Source: Pseudomonas sp. Bc-h (GTDB lineage Bacteria > Pseudomonadota > Gammaproteobacteria > Pseudomonadales > Pseudomonadaceae). Taken from it: a stretch of DNA of 64,000 bases. The stretch is from contig NZ_MUIN01000004.1 in NCBI RefSeq assembly GCF_002080045.1, positions 310,146-374,145 of the forward strand, written 5' to 3'. Under the pieces are notes generated by a model, which ran no database searches, was not told the DNA's origin, and saw only the letters and a program-made list of their open reading frames with translations. How positions within the stretch are numbered: position 1 is the first letter of the stretch; every line of letters begins with the position of its first letter. Made by a program: the position numbers and the translations under genes. This document shows positions 26,940-36,006 of this stretch, one piece after another.

Positions 26940-27025
26940 GATCGTGCTCCTTGAAGGGGTTGCCCGCAGCGGCGTGGGAAAGGCGGCTGCTTGTGGCGTG
27001 GGAGCGATATTAGAGAGGCGGGGTT

Positions 27026-27050
27026 ATTCTTAAAAATACTATTTAAGAAT
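27026..27050. promoter_or_regulatory. AT-rich inverted repeat upstream of oscA
   Basis: Perfect 9-bp arms ATTCTTAAA and TTTAAGAAT with a 7-bp centre, about 90 bp before the oscA start. Its position and AT-rich form suit a LysR-type regulator such as CysB, the sulfate-starvation activator, but no consensus comparison was possible. Confidence 0.45.
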
Positions 27051-27103
27051 GCAGATATAACCAAAAAGAATTTGGCAGGTTTCGGGCTTAGGTTGAATAC
27101 GAT

Positions 27104-27171
27104 CTGTAGCACCGTGGCTTGCCAACGGTAGCGATCGTGGGCCCGTCAAGGCTGGCAAGCCATGCTGCTAC
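27104..27171. repeat. Degenerate REP pair
   Basis: Inverted pair with TGTAGCACCGTGGCTTGCCA at the left and TGGCAAGCCATGCTGCTACA at the right, diverged from the common REP core. It lies just beyond the stop of the GGDEF/EAL gene. Confidence 0.75.
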
Positions 27172-27190
27172 AAAGGGTGGGGAGGTGCGG

Positions 27191-29113
27191 CTAAACCGGC
27201 GCAAACACTGGCGCATGCTGCCAGTCGATCTGCTCGGCGGGCATTGGTCGGGCAAACCAGTAGCCCTGCCCCAGCTCGCACTGTTTCTGCAGCAGGAAAT
27301 GCGCCTGATCCGCCTGCTCGATGCCTTCGGCCAATACCCGCATGCCCATGGCCTGGGCCAGCGCGATGATTGCCGTGACGATCGCGATGTCGTCCTCATC
27401 TTCCGGCAAGCCCGCGACAAACCCCTGATCGATCTTGAGCTTCTGCACCGGCATGCGCTTGAGCCGTAGCAACGATGAATAGCCGGTGCCGAAATCATCG
27501 ATGGAAAGTTTCAGCCCCAACTCACGCAAACGGTGCATCTGTTCGATGGCCTGCTCGGGGTCATCCATGACCGCGCTTTCGGTCACTTCCAGCTCCAGAT
27601 ACCCAGGTGCCAGTCCCGTCTCGGCAAGGACTCGGGCAACGCGGTGATCGAGATCGCCACGGCTGAACAGGCGACTGGAGACGTTGACCGCAACGAACGA
27701 CAGCTGTACGCCCTCATTGAGCCATTGGCACATCTGTCGGCAAGCCTGGGTCAACACCCAGTTGTCGAGATCGGCAATGAGACCGCTCTGCTCGGCGACC
27801 GGAATGAACTCGCCCGGCGAGACCATGCCGCGCTGCGGGTGCTGCCACCGCACAAGGGCCTCAACGCCTTCGATTCGACGAGTAAGCAGGTTATGGATCG
27901 GCTGATAGAACACCCGCAGTTCGTTCTGCGCGATGGCGCGACGCAATTCGCCGGTCAGTTCAACACGGCGCTGGGCGTGGGCTGTCAGCTGTTCGGTGTA
28001 CAAGGCATAGCTTTCACGGCCCTGGCTCTTGGCGTGGAATAACGCCGCATCGGCATTACGCAGCAGCTGCTCGGCACTCAACGCGTCGTTGGGGAACAGG
28101 CTGATGCCGATGCTTGCCGTAAGAAACAGCGATTGATTGTCGAGCACGAACGGCTCACGCAAACCGTCCAGCAGGCCTTGCGCAAGCTCGGCGGCCTGCA
28201 TGGCTTGCTGCGGGTTTTCGATAAGTACGGCGAACTCGTCACCGCCAAGGCGCGCCAGTGTTACGCCGTTCTCCAACAGAGCGGTCAGCCGCTCAGTGAC
28301 GGCCTTGAGGACTTGGTCGCCCACGGCATGGCCCAGGCTGTCGTTGATGTGCTGGAAGTGGTCGAGATCGATCACCAGCAACGCCAGCGTCTGTTTGTTG
28401 CGGCGGGCATGGGTCTGTGCCTGCTCGGCGCGGTCGGAGAACAATAAACGGTTGGGCAAGCCCGTGAGCGCGTCGTAATGGGCCAAGTGCGCCAGCTCAC
28501 GTTCGGAACGCTTGATCGAAGAGATATCGGAAAAGACCGCGGCAAAATGGGTGATCGCGCCCTTGTCATCCTTGATGGAACGGATGCTTTGCCACTGCGG
28601 GTAGATTTCGCCGTTCTTGCGCCGGTTCCAGATCTCGCCGCTCCACTGCCCCGCGCTGAGAATCGTTTTGTACATGCGCTCATAGAAGTCTGGACCATGG
28701 CGCCCGGATTTGAACTTGCTCGGCCGCATGCCCAGCACCTCATCCTGCTGGTAACCGGTGATTTCCATGAATGCCCGATTGACGTGAACGATTACGCCGT
28801 TGGCATCAGTGACCAGCACGCCTTCAAGCGTGCTGTCGAACACCGCAGCGGCCAGGCGCAGATGTTGCATATCCTGATCACGTCGGGCGTTGGCTTTGAC
28901 GCCCATGAATGCCAGCAGTTGAGAACGGGCCAAATATATCGCCAGCGCGCTGAGCGCCAGCCACACATAACCGCTCATCAGTTGAGCATGTGCCAACTGA
29001 CCCGAATCAGCGATCAACAGGGGCAGCAGGTAGTCGCAGACCACCAGCCAGAAAATCGACAGAAGCCCATACAACAGTGCGGTTTTCAGCGCATCGCGGG
29101 TGATAGTCGACAT
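27191..29113 (-). CDS. Membrane PAS-GGDEF-EAL protein (PipA-like)
   Basis: A 640-residue c-di-GMP enzyme. Two N-terminal transmembrane helices (residues about 9-30 and 46-63) are followed by a PAS/PAC sensor (VFDSTLEGVLVTDANGVIV to FSDISSIKRSE), a GGDEF domain with intact LGGDEF but no RxxD inhibitory site five residues before it, and an EAL domain with VEALVRW, ESAVMDD and DDFGTGYSSL. All EAL metal and catalytic motifs seem present, so it should degrade c-di-GMP. Position between oscA and desA matches PA0285 (pipA) of P. aeruginosa, a phosphodiesterase. The name is by synteny only. Confidence 0.88.
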   Translation of the reverse strand: MSTITRDALKTALLYGLLSIFWLVVCDYLLPLLIADSGQLAHAQLMSGYVWLALSALAIYLARSQLLAFMGVKANARRDQDMQHLRLAAAVFDSTLEGVLVTDANGVIVHVNRAFMEITGYQQDEVLGMRPSKFKSGRHGPDFYERMYKTILSAGQWSGEIWNRRKNGEIYPQWQSIRSIKDDKGAITHFAAVFSDISSIKRSERELAHLAHYDALTGLPNRLLFSDRAEQAQTHARRNKQTLALLVIDLDHFQHINDSLGHAVGDQVLKAVTERLTALLENGVTLARLGGDEFAVLIENPQQAMQAAELAQGLLDGLREPFVLDNQSLFLTASIGISLFPNDALSAEQLLRNADAALFHAKSQGRESYALYTEQLTAHAQRRVELTGELRRAIAQNELRVFYQPIHNLLTRRIEGVEALVRWQHPQRGMVSPGEFIPVAEQSGLIADLDNWVLTQACRQMCQWLNEGVQLSFVAVNVSSRLFSRGDLDHRVARVLAETGLAPGYLELEVTESAVMDDPEQAIEQMHRLRELGLKLSIDDFGTGYSSLLRLKRMPVQKLKIDQGFVAGLPEDEDDIAIVTAIIALAQAMGMRVLAEGIEQADQAHFLLQKQCELGQGYWFARPMPAEQIDWQHAPVFAPV

Positions 29114-29293
29114 AGAAAAGTAAAAACCTTACGAAAGGACGGGATTATAAAGTAAGAAACATCCTGCGACGCTTATCTAAAACAGCGACTGGTTTTATCT
29201 GGTGGCTAAGTGATAATGCGCGCTGCTTCAACGAATCTGTACAAAAAGTAACCTTCCTACCTGTTCACGTTACAACCGAGGGCAACTCAGCCT

Positions 29294-30478
29294 ATGTGGA
29301 ACAACGGTCTGCTCGACCTTTCCGTCTGGCAATTGGTCGCAGTCACCCTGGCGATGACACATGTCACCATCGTCAGCGTCACGGTCTATCTCCATCGCTA
29401 TTCAGCTCACCGCTCGCTGGAACTCAACGCCGGGCTCAAGCACTTTTTCCGTTTCTGGCTGTGGCTGACCACGGCGCAGAACACCCGCGAGTGGACCGCT
29501 ATCCACCGCAAGCATCACGCCAAATGCGAAACCGTCGATGACCCGCACAGCCCGGTCATCAAGGGTTTGTCCACCGTACTGCGCAAAGGCGCCGAGCTGT
29601 ACCGCGCCGAAGCCGAAAACCCTGAGACGCTGCGCATCTACGGCAAGAACTGCCCGGAAGACTGGATCGAGCGCAACCTGTACTCGCGCTACCCGCGTCT
29701 GGGCGTGATGATCATGGGCGTGCTCGATCTGGCCCTGTTCGGCGTCATCGGCATCACCGTCTGGGCCATCCAGATGATGTGGATTCCGGTGTGGGCTGCC
29801 GGCGTGGTCAACGGGCTGGGCCATGCGATCGGCTATCGCAACTTCGAATGCCGGGACGCCGCGACCAATCTGGTCCCGTGGGGCATCCTGATCGGCGGCG
29901 AAGAACTGCACAACAACCACCACACCTACCCCAACTCGGCCAAGCTGTCGGTCAAGCGCTGGGAGTTCGACATGGGCTGGGCGTGGATCAAGCTGTTCAC
30001 CTGGCTGCGTCTGGCCAAGGTGCAACGAGTCGCGCCGATTGCCCATCGCGTCGAGGGCAAGGGCCATGTGGACATGGACACCGCCATGGCGATCCTCAAC
30101 AACCGCTTCCAGATCATGGCTCAGTACCGCAAGCTGGTGATCGCACCACTGGTGGCTCAGGAACTGGCCAAGGCCGACGCCTCTGTGCGTCATCAGTTCC
30201 GCCGCGCCAAACGTCTGCTGTCGCGGGAAACCAGCCTGCTGGATGACAAGCATCAGGTGCGCATTCAGAACATGCTGGAGCACAGCCAGGCCCTCAAAGT
30301 CATCTATGAAAAGCGTCTGGCACTGCAACAGATCTGGGCGAAGACCAGCAGCAACGGCCACGACATGCTCGCGGCCATCAAGGATTGGGTACACGAAGCC
30401 GAAGCCAGTGGCATCCAGTCCCTGCGCGACTTTGCCGACCAGCTTAAAACCTACTCGCTACGCCCTCACCACGGCTGA
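29294..30478 (+). CDS. desA: Acyl-lipid delta-9 fatty-acid desaturase DesA
   Basis: A 394-residue membrane desaturase. Histidine boxes are HRYSAH (34-39), HRKHH (71-75) and HNNHH (near 208), all that is needed to bind the di-iron centre. The protein is of the stearoyl-CoA-desaturase-like class that in P. aeruginosa acts on acyl chains of membrane phospholipids with oxygen (DesA, PA0286), and the same neighbours (oscA, GGDEF/EAL) are present. A long helical C-terminal tail extends past the catalytic core. It starts divergently from the c-di-GMP gene, 180 bp away. Confidence 0.9.
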   Translation: MWNNGLLDLSVWQLVAVTLAMTHVTIVSVTVYLHRYSAHRSLELNAGLKHFFRFWLWLTTAQNTREWTAIHRKHHAKCETVDDPHSPVIKGLSTVLRKGAELYRAEAENPETLRIYGKNCPEDWIERNLYSRYPRLGVMIMGVLDLALFGVIGITVWAIQMMWIPVWAAGVVNGLGHAIGYRNFECRDAATNLVPWGILIGGEELHNNHHTYPNSAKLSVKRWEFDMGWAWIKLFTWLRLAKVQRVAPIAHRVEGKGHVDMDTAMAILNNRFQIMAQYRKLVIAPLVAQELAKADASVRHQFRRAKRLLSRETSLLDDKHQVRIQNMLEHSQALKVIYEKRLALQQIWAKTSSNGHDMLAAIKDWVHEAEASGIQSLRDFADQLKTYSLRPHHG

Positions 30479-30619
30479 CGCCGTTGATCGGCGCACATTC
30501 GCTTGAATGTGCGCCTGTCGGAACTTAGTGCCACTACTCCAATCTCATTAGCACCTTCGCACTATGCTGTGTGAAACGTTGTGGCTGTGCGCCGCACCTT
30601 ATTTCGAGATGCAGTGCTC

Positions 30620-31597
30620 ATGGATAATCCGACATCCTCCCCCGCGATTCCGGCAGCAGCAGAGACATTGCTGGCGCTGATGCACGCCCAGGCTGAAGTC
30701 GCCCGTTTGAGCGAACGCGAACAACTGTTCAGTTCGTTGCTGGTCAGCGTCAACGCCGTGCTTTGGGCGTTCGACTGGCAAACCCAACGCATGATCTACG
30801 TCAGCCCCGCCTACGAACGCATTTTCGGTCGTTCGGCCGGTCTGCTCTTGGCCGACTATAACGAGTGGCGCGACAGCATCTATCCGGATGACCTCGATTA
30901 CGCCGAGCGCAGCCTCAGTGAAGTGCTGGAAAAAGGCTCCATCGAAGACCGCGAGTACCGCATCATTCGCGCCGACGGCCAGGTGCGCTGGTTGAGCGAC
31001 AAGTGCTTCGTCAGCCATCAGGCCGAGCATGGTCAGCGCCTGATCGTGGTCGGCATCGCCGAAGACATCACCGAAAAGAAACAGCTCGAAGACGAACTGC
31101 AACGCCTGGCCACCACAGACGTGCTGACCCAGAGCAGCAACCGTCGGCACTTCTTCGAATGCGCTCAGCGTGAATTCGAACAGGCGCGTCTGCAAGGCAC
31201 GCCGATGGCTTTCCTGTTGCTGGACGTCGATGATTTCAAACTGGTCAACGACACCTATGGCCACCAGGAAGGTGACGTGGTGCTGCAACGGATCGCCGAA
31301 TGCGGGCGAAAGACACTGCGCCGTGGCGATCTGTTCGGACGGATTGGCGGTGAAGAGTTCGCGGCAGTGTTTCCGGGGTGCGCGCCGGAAATGGCCAAGC
31401 AGATCGCCGAGCGCCTGCAACGCGAGATTCAGCGTCTGACTTTCCAGCGTGACGACAAGACGTTCGGCATCACTGCAAGCCAGGGACTGACCAACCTCGG
31501 CCAGGACGACCAGAGCCTCGAAGCCCTCTTCGCCCGCGCTGACGCGGCGATGTACCAGGCCAAGCGACAGGGCAAGAATCAGATCGTGTTGGTGTGA
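30620..31597 (+). CDS. PAS-GGDEF diguanylate cyclase
   Basis: A 325-residue soluble cyclase. A short coiled helix (LMHAQAEVARLSEREQL) leads to a PAS fold (WAFDWQTQRMIYVSPAYERI through VVGIAEDITEKK), and the GGDEF domain has the active signature RIGGEEF with the inhibitory site RRGD five residues earlier, which suggests product feedback. The start at 30620 is preferred because the preceding 13 codons contain no ribosome site. It lies 141 bp after desA, the order of PA0286-PA0290 in P. aeruginosa with fewer genes between. Confidence 0.88.
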   Translation: MDNPTSSPAIPAAAETLLALMHAQAEVARLSEREQLFSSLLVSVNAVLWAFDWQTQRMIYVSPAYERIFGRSAGLLLADYNEWRDSIYPDDLDYAERSLSEVLEKGSIEDREYRIIRADGQVRWLSDKCFVSHQAEHGQRLIVVGIAEDITEKKQLEDELQRLATTDVLTQSSNRRHFFECAQREFEQARLQGTPMAFLLLDVDDFKLVNDTYGHQEGDVVLQRIAECGRKTLRRGDLFGRIGGEEFAAVFPGCAPEMAKQIAERLQREIQRLTFQRDDKTFGITASQGLTNLGQDDQSLEALFARADAAMYQAKRQGKNQIVLV

Positions 31598-31633
31598 ACC
31601 CAGCCCCCGGAAATCTGATCGGCGACAAGCGTC

Positions 31634-31703
31634 CTGTAGCAGTCCGGCTTGCCGGCGGTAGCGATTTCCCGACCGCCACCGCCGGCTAGCCGTGCTGCCA
31701 CAG
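31634..31703. repeat. REP pair (BIME)
   Basis: TGTAGCAGTCCGGCTTGCCG and the inverted CCGCCGGCTAGCCGTGCTGC. It separates the converging cyclase and HDOD genes and is likely the stop for both. Confidence 0.88.
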
Positions 31704-31729
31704 AGATCGGTTCATCAATCGTCCAAGAA

Positions 31730-32953
31730 CTAAGCCACCAGCTTGTTTCTGACCCGCTCCAGATCCGATGCATTGACCTTCAGCAGCCGCGCCGATTTGC
31801 TTTTGGCCAGTGCCTCCAGCGGGTCTTCCTCCCCCAGCCGTCCCATCTGCCCGGCGAGATTCATCGCCAGCACTTCGCGGGTGTACACCCCGGTGTTGTA
31901 CTGATAGACCGCCGCGATCAGCTCACGCAGCTCCAAGGGCAGGCGCCAGCGAGTTCGCAGCGCCGAGCCGAACGCAGCCGCATATTGTTCGAGCGAGTGG
32001 GCAATGATCGCCTCATCCAGCGTGCCGCCCGCCTGCAGCCACTCCTGCAGACAGCGGATCACCGACAGATCACCCAACCCCCTGAGCAAGCCTGCGCAGT
32101 AACAGCGCTCGTGATCCAGATCCAGCGTGCGCGCGAGAATCCGTGCATACCCCGCCGTGCGCCTCGATACGTCCCAGATCTGACTGGCTTGAAGAATCAG
32201 CGAGGGGTCGGTCAGCATCGCACCGCGTTTGAGGGCAAGCCCCTGGACCAGGTTGGCGCTTTGCGTCGCGCCCAATACGGTAAGCGCCTGTGCGAGTGTC
32301 TGCTGCGGTTTGCCCTGATGCTGTGAGGCGCTGTTGGCCGCCGCAATCAAAACCGCCGTGACGTGAGGATCGTTGATCAATTCCTGCTCGAGTTTTTTCA
32401 GATCGACGCCAGCTGACCCGCGACTGCGCACGAGGACGTCCCTCACATCGACGAACAACGGCCCGCCATCCGCCAGTTCACGGCGCTTATCCAGAAAGGC
32501 GTCCAGCCCGACTCCCGGTGCCAGCGCTGGCACCGCGCAGGCTATTTGCGCGCCGTCCGGCGAGAGCAGCGTCACAAGGCGCTGGCGCAGGTTGTCGATG
32601 TTCAGGGGTTTGGTCAGATACGCAGTCGGCGCCAACTGCACGGCCTCGCGCACACTGGCACTGTCGTTGCGGTTGCTGAGGAGGATGAAACGCACGGGAG
32701 GCTGGCGTTTGAGCATGCGCACACCGCGCAACAGACTGAGTCCATCGACCCCGGGCAACTCTCGGGAGGCGATCACCAGGTCGGGAATGAACCCGCGCAT
32801 GAGTTCCACAGCCTGCTTGCCGTCCGGGCACACTTCCAGTTTTGCATCGCAACGCACATCCAGCACCAGTTCGCTGAGCATCTCGCGAGCCCAGGGATCT
32901 GATTCGGCAATCAACACACGAGGAACAGCAGGCGCCTCTACAACGGTCATCAT
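31730..32953 (-). CDS. Pseudo-receiver / HDOD domain protein
   Basis: A 407-residue protein. Residues about 12-125 have a response-regulator fold (VLIAESDPWAREMLSEL, LLSNRNDSASVREAV, YLTKPLN) but the phospho-acceptor position reads PDLVIASREL, with serine where aspartate is expected. The rest is an HDOD domain, with VDLKKLEQELINDPHVTAVLI and the later alpha-helical core with CYCAGLLRGLGDLSV. HDOD proteins often connect c-di-GMP or stress signals to motility and secretion. Without the aspartate it cannot be a usual phosphorylated regulator. The gene has no obvious operon partner; gabT lies upstream behind a strong terminator. Confidence 0.8.
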   Translation of the reverse strand: MMTVVEAPAVPRVLIAESDPWAREMLSELVLDVRCDAKLEVCPDGKQAVELMRGFIPDLVIASRELPGVDGLSLLRGVRMLKRQPPVRFILLSNRNDSASVREAVQLAPTAYLTKPLNIDNLRQRLVTLLSPDGAQIACAVPALAPGVGLDAFLDKRRELADGGPLFVDVRDVLVRSRGSAGVDLKKLEQELINDPHVTAVLIAAANSASQHQGKPQQTLAQALTVLGATQSANLVQGLALKRGAMLTDPSLILQASQIWDVSRRTAGYARILARTLDLDHERCYCAGLLRGLGDLSVIRCLQEWLQAGGTLDEAIIAHSLEQYAAAFGSALRTRWRLPLELRELIAAVYQYNTGVYTREVLAMNLAGQMGRLGEEDPLEALAKSKSARLLKVNASDLERVRNKLVA

Positions 32954-33038
32954 GACTCTCCGGCATCAGTCTTCGTACATTAGTCAAAGAGCGACGCGGG
33001 AGACAGGCTAAAAGCGAATTTTCTGGCGTCAATAAACG

Positions 33039-33064
33039 AAAAAACCTGCCGAAGCAGGTTTTTT
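33039..33064 (-). terminator. Strong intrinsic terminator after gabT
   Basis: AAAAAACCTGC-CGAA-GCAGGTTTTTT is a perfect hairpin with runs of A and T on both sides, so it can stop either strand. It lies 44 bp after the gabT stop and 86 bp before the HDOD start. Confidence 0.92.
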
Positions 33065-33107
33065 CTGACGAACTGGTCACATTTTGATCAATCGTGACCC
33101 GCCGACA

Positions 33108-34388
33108 TCAGGCGATTTCGGCGAAGCACTCTTCGATGATCTTCAGGCCCTTGTCCAGTTGCTCGTCTGGCGAGGTCAGCGGAACCAGCACGCGCAGCAC
33201 GTTGCCGTAGGTGCCGCAGGACAGCAGGATCAGACCCTTGTCGCGAGCCTTGGCCACCACTTGCGCGACTGCTGCGGCGTTCGGCTTGTGGGTGTCGCCG
33301 TTTTCGAAGCACTCCAGAGCGATCATCGCGCCCAGGGCACGGACTTCGCCGATGACCGGGTGCTTGGCCTGGATGGCGCGCAGACCAGTGACCAGACGCT
33401 CGCCCACAGCCTTGCAGCGGTCCAGCAGATGCTCTTCTTCGAACACTTCCATCACGGCCAGGGCCGCTGCGCAAGCAATCGGGCTACCGGCGTAGGTGCC
33501 GCCCAGACCGCCTGGAGCGATGGCGTCCATGTATTCGGCCTTGCCGCAGACACCGGCCAGCGGGAAACCGCCAGCGATGGATTTGGCGAAGGTGGTCAGG
33601 TCGGCAGTGACGCCCATCTGTTCCATGGCGAAGAAGGTGCCGGTGCGGCCAGCGCCAGTCTGCACTTCGTCAGCGATCAGCAGGATGCCGTGCTTGTCGC
33701 ACAGTTCGCGCAGGCGAGCCATGAACGCTTTCGGCGCCACGTAGAAACCACCCTCGCCCTGCACCGGCTCGATGATGATCGCGGCGATGTCTTTTGGCTC
33801 GGCGTCGTTCTTGAAGATGCGCTCGATGCTGGCGATGGAGTCGTCAACGCTCACACCGTGCAGCTCGTTCGGGTACAGGGCGCGGAAGATGCCGCCTGGC
33901 ATCAGGCCCATGCCGGCCGAGTAAGGCACGACTTTACCGGTCAGACCCAGGGTCATCATGGTACGGCCGTGATAAGCGCCGGTGAACGCGATCACACCCG
34001 CACGGCCAGTGGCGGCGCGAGCGATCTTCACGGCGTTCTCGACAGCTTCGGAACCGGTGGTGACCAGCAGGGTTTTCTTGTCGAAGTTGCCCGGGACCTT
34101 GGCGTTGATTTTTTCGCACAGCTCAACGTAAGGCTCGTAAGCCAGCACCTGGAAGCAGGTGTGAGTCAGCTTGGTCAGCTGTTCTTGCACGGCGGCGACG
34201 ATTTTCGGGTGCAGGTGACCGGTGTTCAGTACCGCGATGCCGCCAGCGAAGTCGATGAACTCGCGACCTTCGACGTCGGTAACGGTAGCGTTCTTCGCGG
34301 ACTCGGCGAAGATCGGGTGAATCTGACCAACGCCACGCGGGACAGCGGCTTCGCGGCGTTTCATCAAGGATGCGTTTGTTTTGCTCAT
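33108..34388 (-). CDS. gabT: 4-aminobutyrate aminotransferase GabT
   Basis: A 426-residue class III PLP aminotransferase. The start at 34388 has GAGGA 6 bp before it. The PLP-binding lysine lies in FAKSIAGGFPLAG, and the cofactor aspartate in LLIADEVQTGAGRTG. It moves the amino group of GABA to 2-oxoglutarate, giving succinate semialdehyde and glutamate. The upstream gabD oxidises the semialdehyde, so the two genes make the full route from GABA, a plant-apoplast nutrient, to succinate. The gap to gabD is 175 bp. Confidence 0.95.
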   Translation of the reverse strand: MSKTNASLMKRREAAVPRGVGQIHPIFAESAKNATVTDVEGREFIDFAGGIAVLNTGHLHPKIVAAVQEQLTKLTHTCFQVLAYEPYVELCEKINAKVPGNFDKKTLLVTTGSEAVENAVKIARAATGRAGVIAFTGAYHGRTMMTLGLTGKVVPYSAGMGLMPGGIFRALYPNELHGVSVDDSIASIERIFKNDAEPKDIAAIIIEPVQGEGGFYVAPKAFMARLRELCDKHGILLIADEVQTGAGRTGTFFAMEQMGVTADLTTFAKSIAGGFPLAGVCGKAEYMDAIAPGGLGGTYAGSPIACAAALAVMEVFEEEHLLDRCKAVGERLVTGLRAIQAKHPVIGEVRALGAMIALECFENGDTHKPNAAAVAQVVAKARDKGLILLSCGTYGNVLRVLVPLTSPDEQLDKGLKIIEECFAEIA

Positions 34389-34563
34389 GATTTCCTCATT
34401 CACCGCTCATCGGGCGGCGTGGTTCAAGGATCAAGCGGCGGGGGTCAACAGCGCCAGCATACGATGATCGACTGGCGCGGCCTCCCGGCCACCAAATGGG
34501 TTTTGGTGCTGCAAAAACCGGCGGAACGTCGCTCTCGCGCCCCGCAGGTTGAATATCGCTGCC

Positions 34564-36006
34564 TTATACGCTGAGGCAGAGGTATTTGATTTCCAGATAG
34601 TCTTCGATGCCGTATTTCGAACCTTCACGACCCAGACCCGAAGCCTTCACACCGCCGAACGGCGCGACTTCGTTAGAGATCAGGCCGGTGTTGATGCCCA
34701 CCATGCCGTACTCCAGGGCCTCGGCAACGCGGAACACGCGGCTCATGTTCTGTGCGTAGAAATACGACGCCAGACCGAACTCGGTGTCGTTGGCCATGGC
34801 AATCACTTCGGCTTCATCTTTGAAGCGGAACAGAGGCGCCAGCGGGCCGAACGTTTCTTCCTTGGCCACGGCCGCGTCTTTCGACACGTTAACCAGAATA
34901 GTCGGTTCGAAGAAGTTGCCTTCCATGCTGTTGCCACCGCTCAGCACTTTCGCGCCTTTGCTCAGGGCGTCAGCGATGTGTTCTTTGACCTTGGCGACTG
35001 CTTTTTCGTCGATCAGCGGGCCAGTGGTGGTGCCTTCAGTCATGCCGTCACCGACTTTCAACTTCGCGACTGCCGCTTTGAGCTTCTCGGCGAAAGCGTC
35101 GTAGACCGAATCCTGTACGTAGATGCGGTTGGCGCAGACGCAGGTCTGACCGTTGTTGCGGTACTTGGAGATGATCGCGCCTTCGACGGCCTTATCCAGA
35201 TCCGCGTCGTCGAACACGATGAACGGCGCGTTGCCGCCCAGCTCCAGCGAGACTTTCTTGATGTCGTGGGCGCACTCAGCCATCAACTGGCGACCGATTT
35301 CAGTCGAGCCGGTAAAGGACAATTTGCGCACGATGGGGTTACTGGTCAGCTCGCTGCCGATGTCGCCGGCGCTGCCAGTCACCACGCTGAACACGCCAGC
35401 CGGGATGCCTGCGCGCTCAGCCAGTTCAGCCAGCGCCAGAGCGGAGTAAGGCGTTTGCGAAGCAGGCTTGAGGACCATGGTGCAACCGGCAGCCAGCGCC
35501 GGGCCAGCTTTGCGGGTGATCATCGCGGCCGGGAAGTTCCATGGGGTGATCGCCGCAGTCACGCCGATTGGCTGCTTCAGCACGATCAGGCGCTTGTCCG
35601 GCTGATGGCCCGGAATCACGTCGCCATAGATGCGCTTGGCTTCTTCAGAGAACCACTCGATGAAGGAGGCGGCGTAAGCGATTTCGCCCTTGGCTTCGGC
35701 CAGCGGCTTGCCCTGCTCCAAGGTCATCAGGCGACCGAGGTCGTCCTGGTTTTCGATCATCAGTTCAAACCAGCGACGCAGCTTGCCGCCACGTTCTTTG
35801 GCGGTCAGCGCACGCCATGCTGGAAGGGCCTTGTCGGCAGCTTCGATGGCACGGCGGGTTTCGGCAGCGCCCATTTTAGGAACGGTGCCAAGAGTCTCGT
35901 TGTTGGACGGGTTGTTGACCTTGATGGTCTGGCCGCTGTCGGCATCGGCCCAGGCGCCATTGATGTACGCCTGTTGGCGGAACAACTTCGAATCTTTGAG
36001 CTGCAT
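34564..36006 (-). CDS. gabD: Succinate-semialdehyde dehydrogenase (NADP+) GabD
   Basis: A 480-residue aldehyde dehydrogenase with AGGAGG before ATG. The catalytic glutamate is in LELGGNAPFIV and the cysteine in NNGQTCVCANR, whose double cysteine pattern (CVC) is that of GabD. The typical cofactor segment PWNFPAAM is present. It converts succinate semialdehyde to succinate with NADP+. First of the gabDT pair; the upstream 341 bp have the promoter. Confidence 0.95.
   Translation of the reverse strand: MQLKDSKLFRQQAYINGAWADADSGQTIKVNNPSNNETLGTVPKMGAAETRRAIEAADKALPAWRALTAKERGGKLRRWFELMIENQDDLGRLMTLEQGKPLAEAKGEIAYAASFIEWFSEEAKRIYGDVIPGHQPDKRLIVLKQPIGVTAAITPWNFPAAMITRKAGPALAAGCTMVLKPASQTPYSALALAELAERAGIPAGVFSVVTGSAGDIGSELTSNPIVRKLSFTGSTEIGRQLMAECAHDIKKVSLELGGNAPFIVFDDADLDKAVEGAIISKYRNNGQTCVCANRIYVQDSVYDAFAEKLKAAVAKLKVGDGMTEGTTTGPLIDEKAVAKVKEHIADALSKGAKVLSGGNSMEGNFFEPTILVNVSKDAAVAKEETFGPLAPLFRFKDEAEVIAMANDTEFGLASYFYAQNMSRVFRVAEALEYGMVGINTGLISNEVAPFGGVKASGLGREGSKYGIEDYLEIKYLCLSV

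Noticed and set aside
4674..31703. The spaced REP elements as a CRISPR array
   Set aside because: They are inverted pairs kilobases apart, with no regular spacers and no cas genes.
34404..34563. Separate small gene between gabD and gabT
   Set aside because: Only short frames without ribosome sites are present; the stretch is a leader/spacer.
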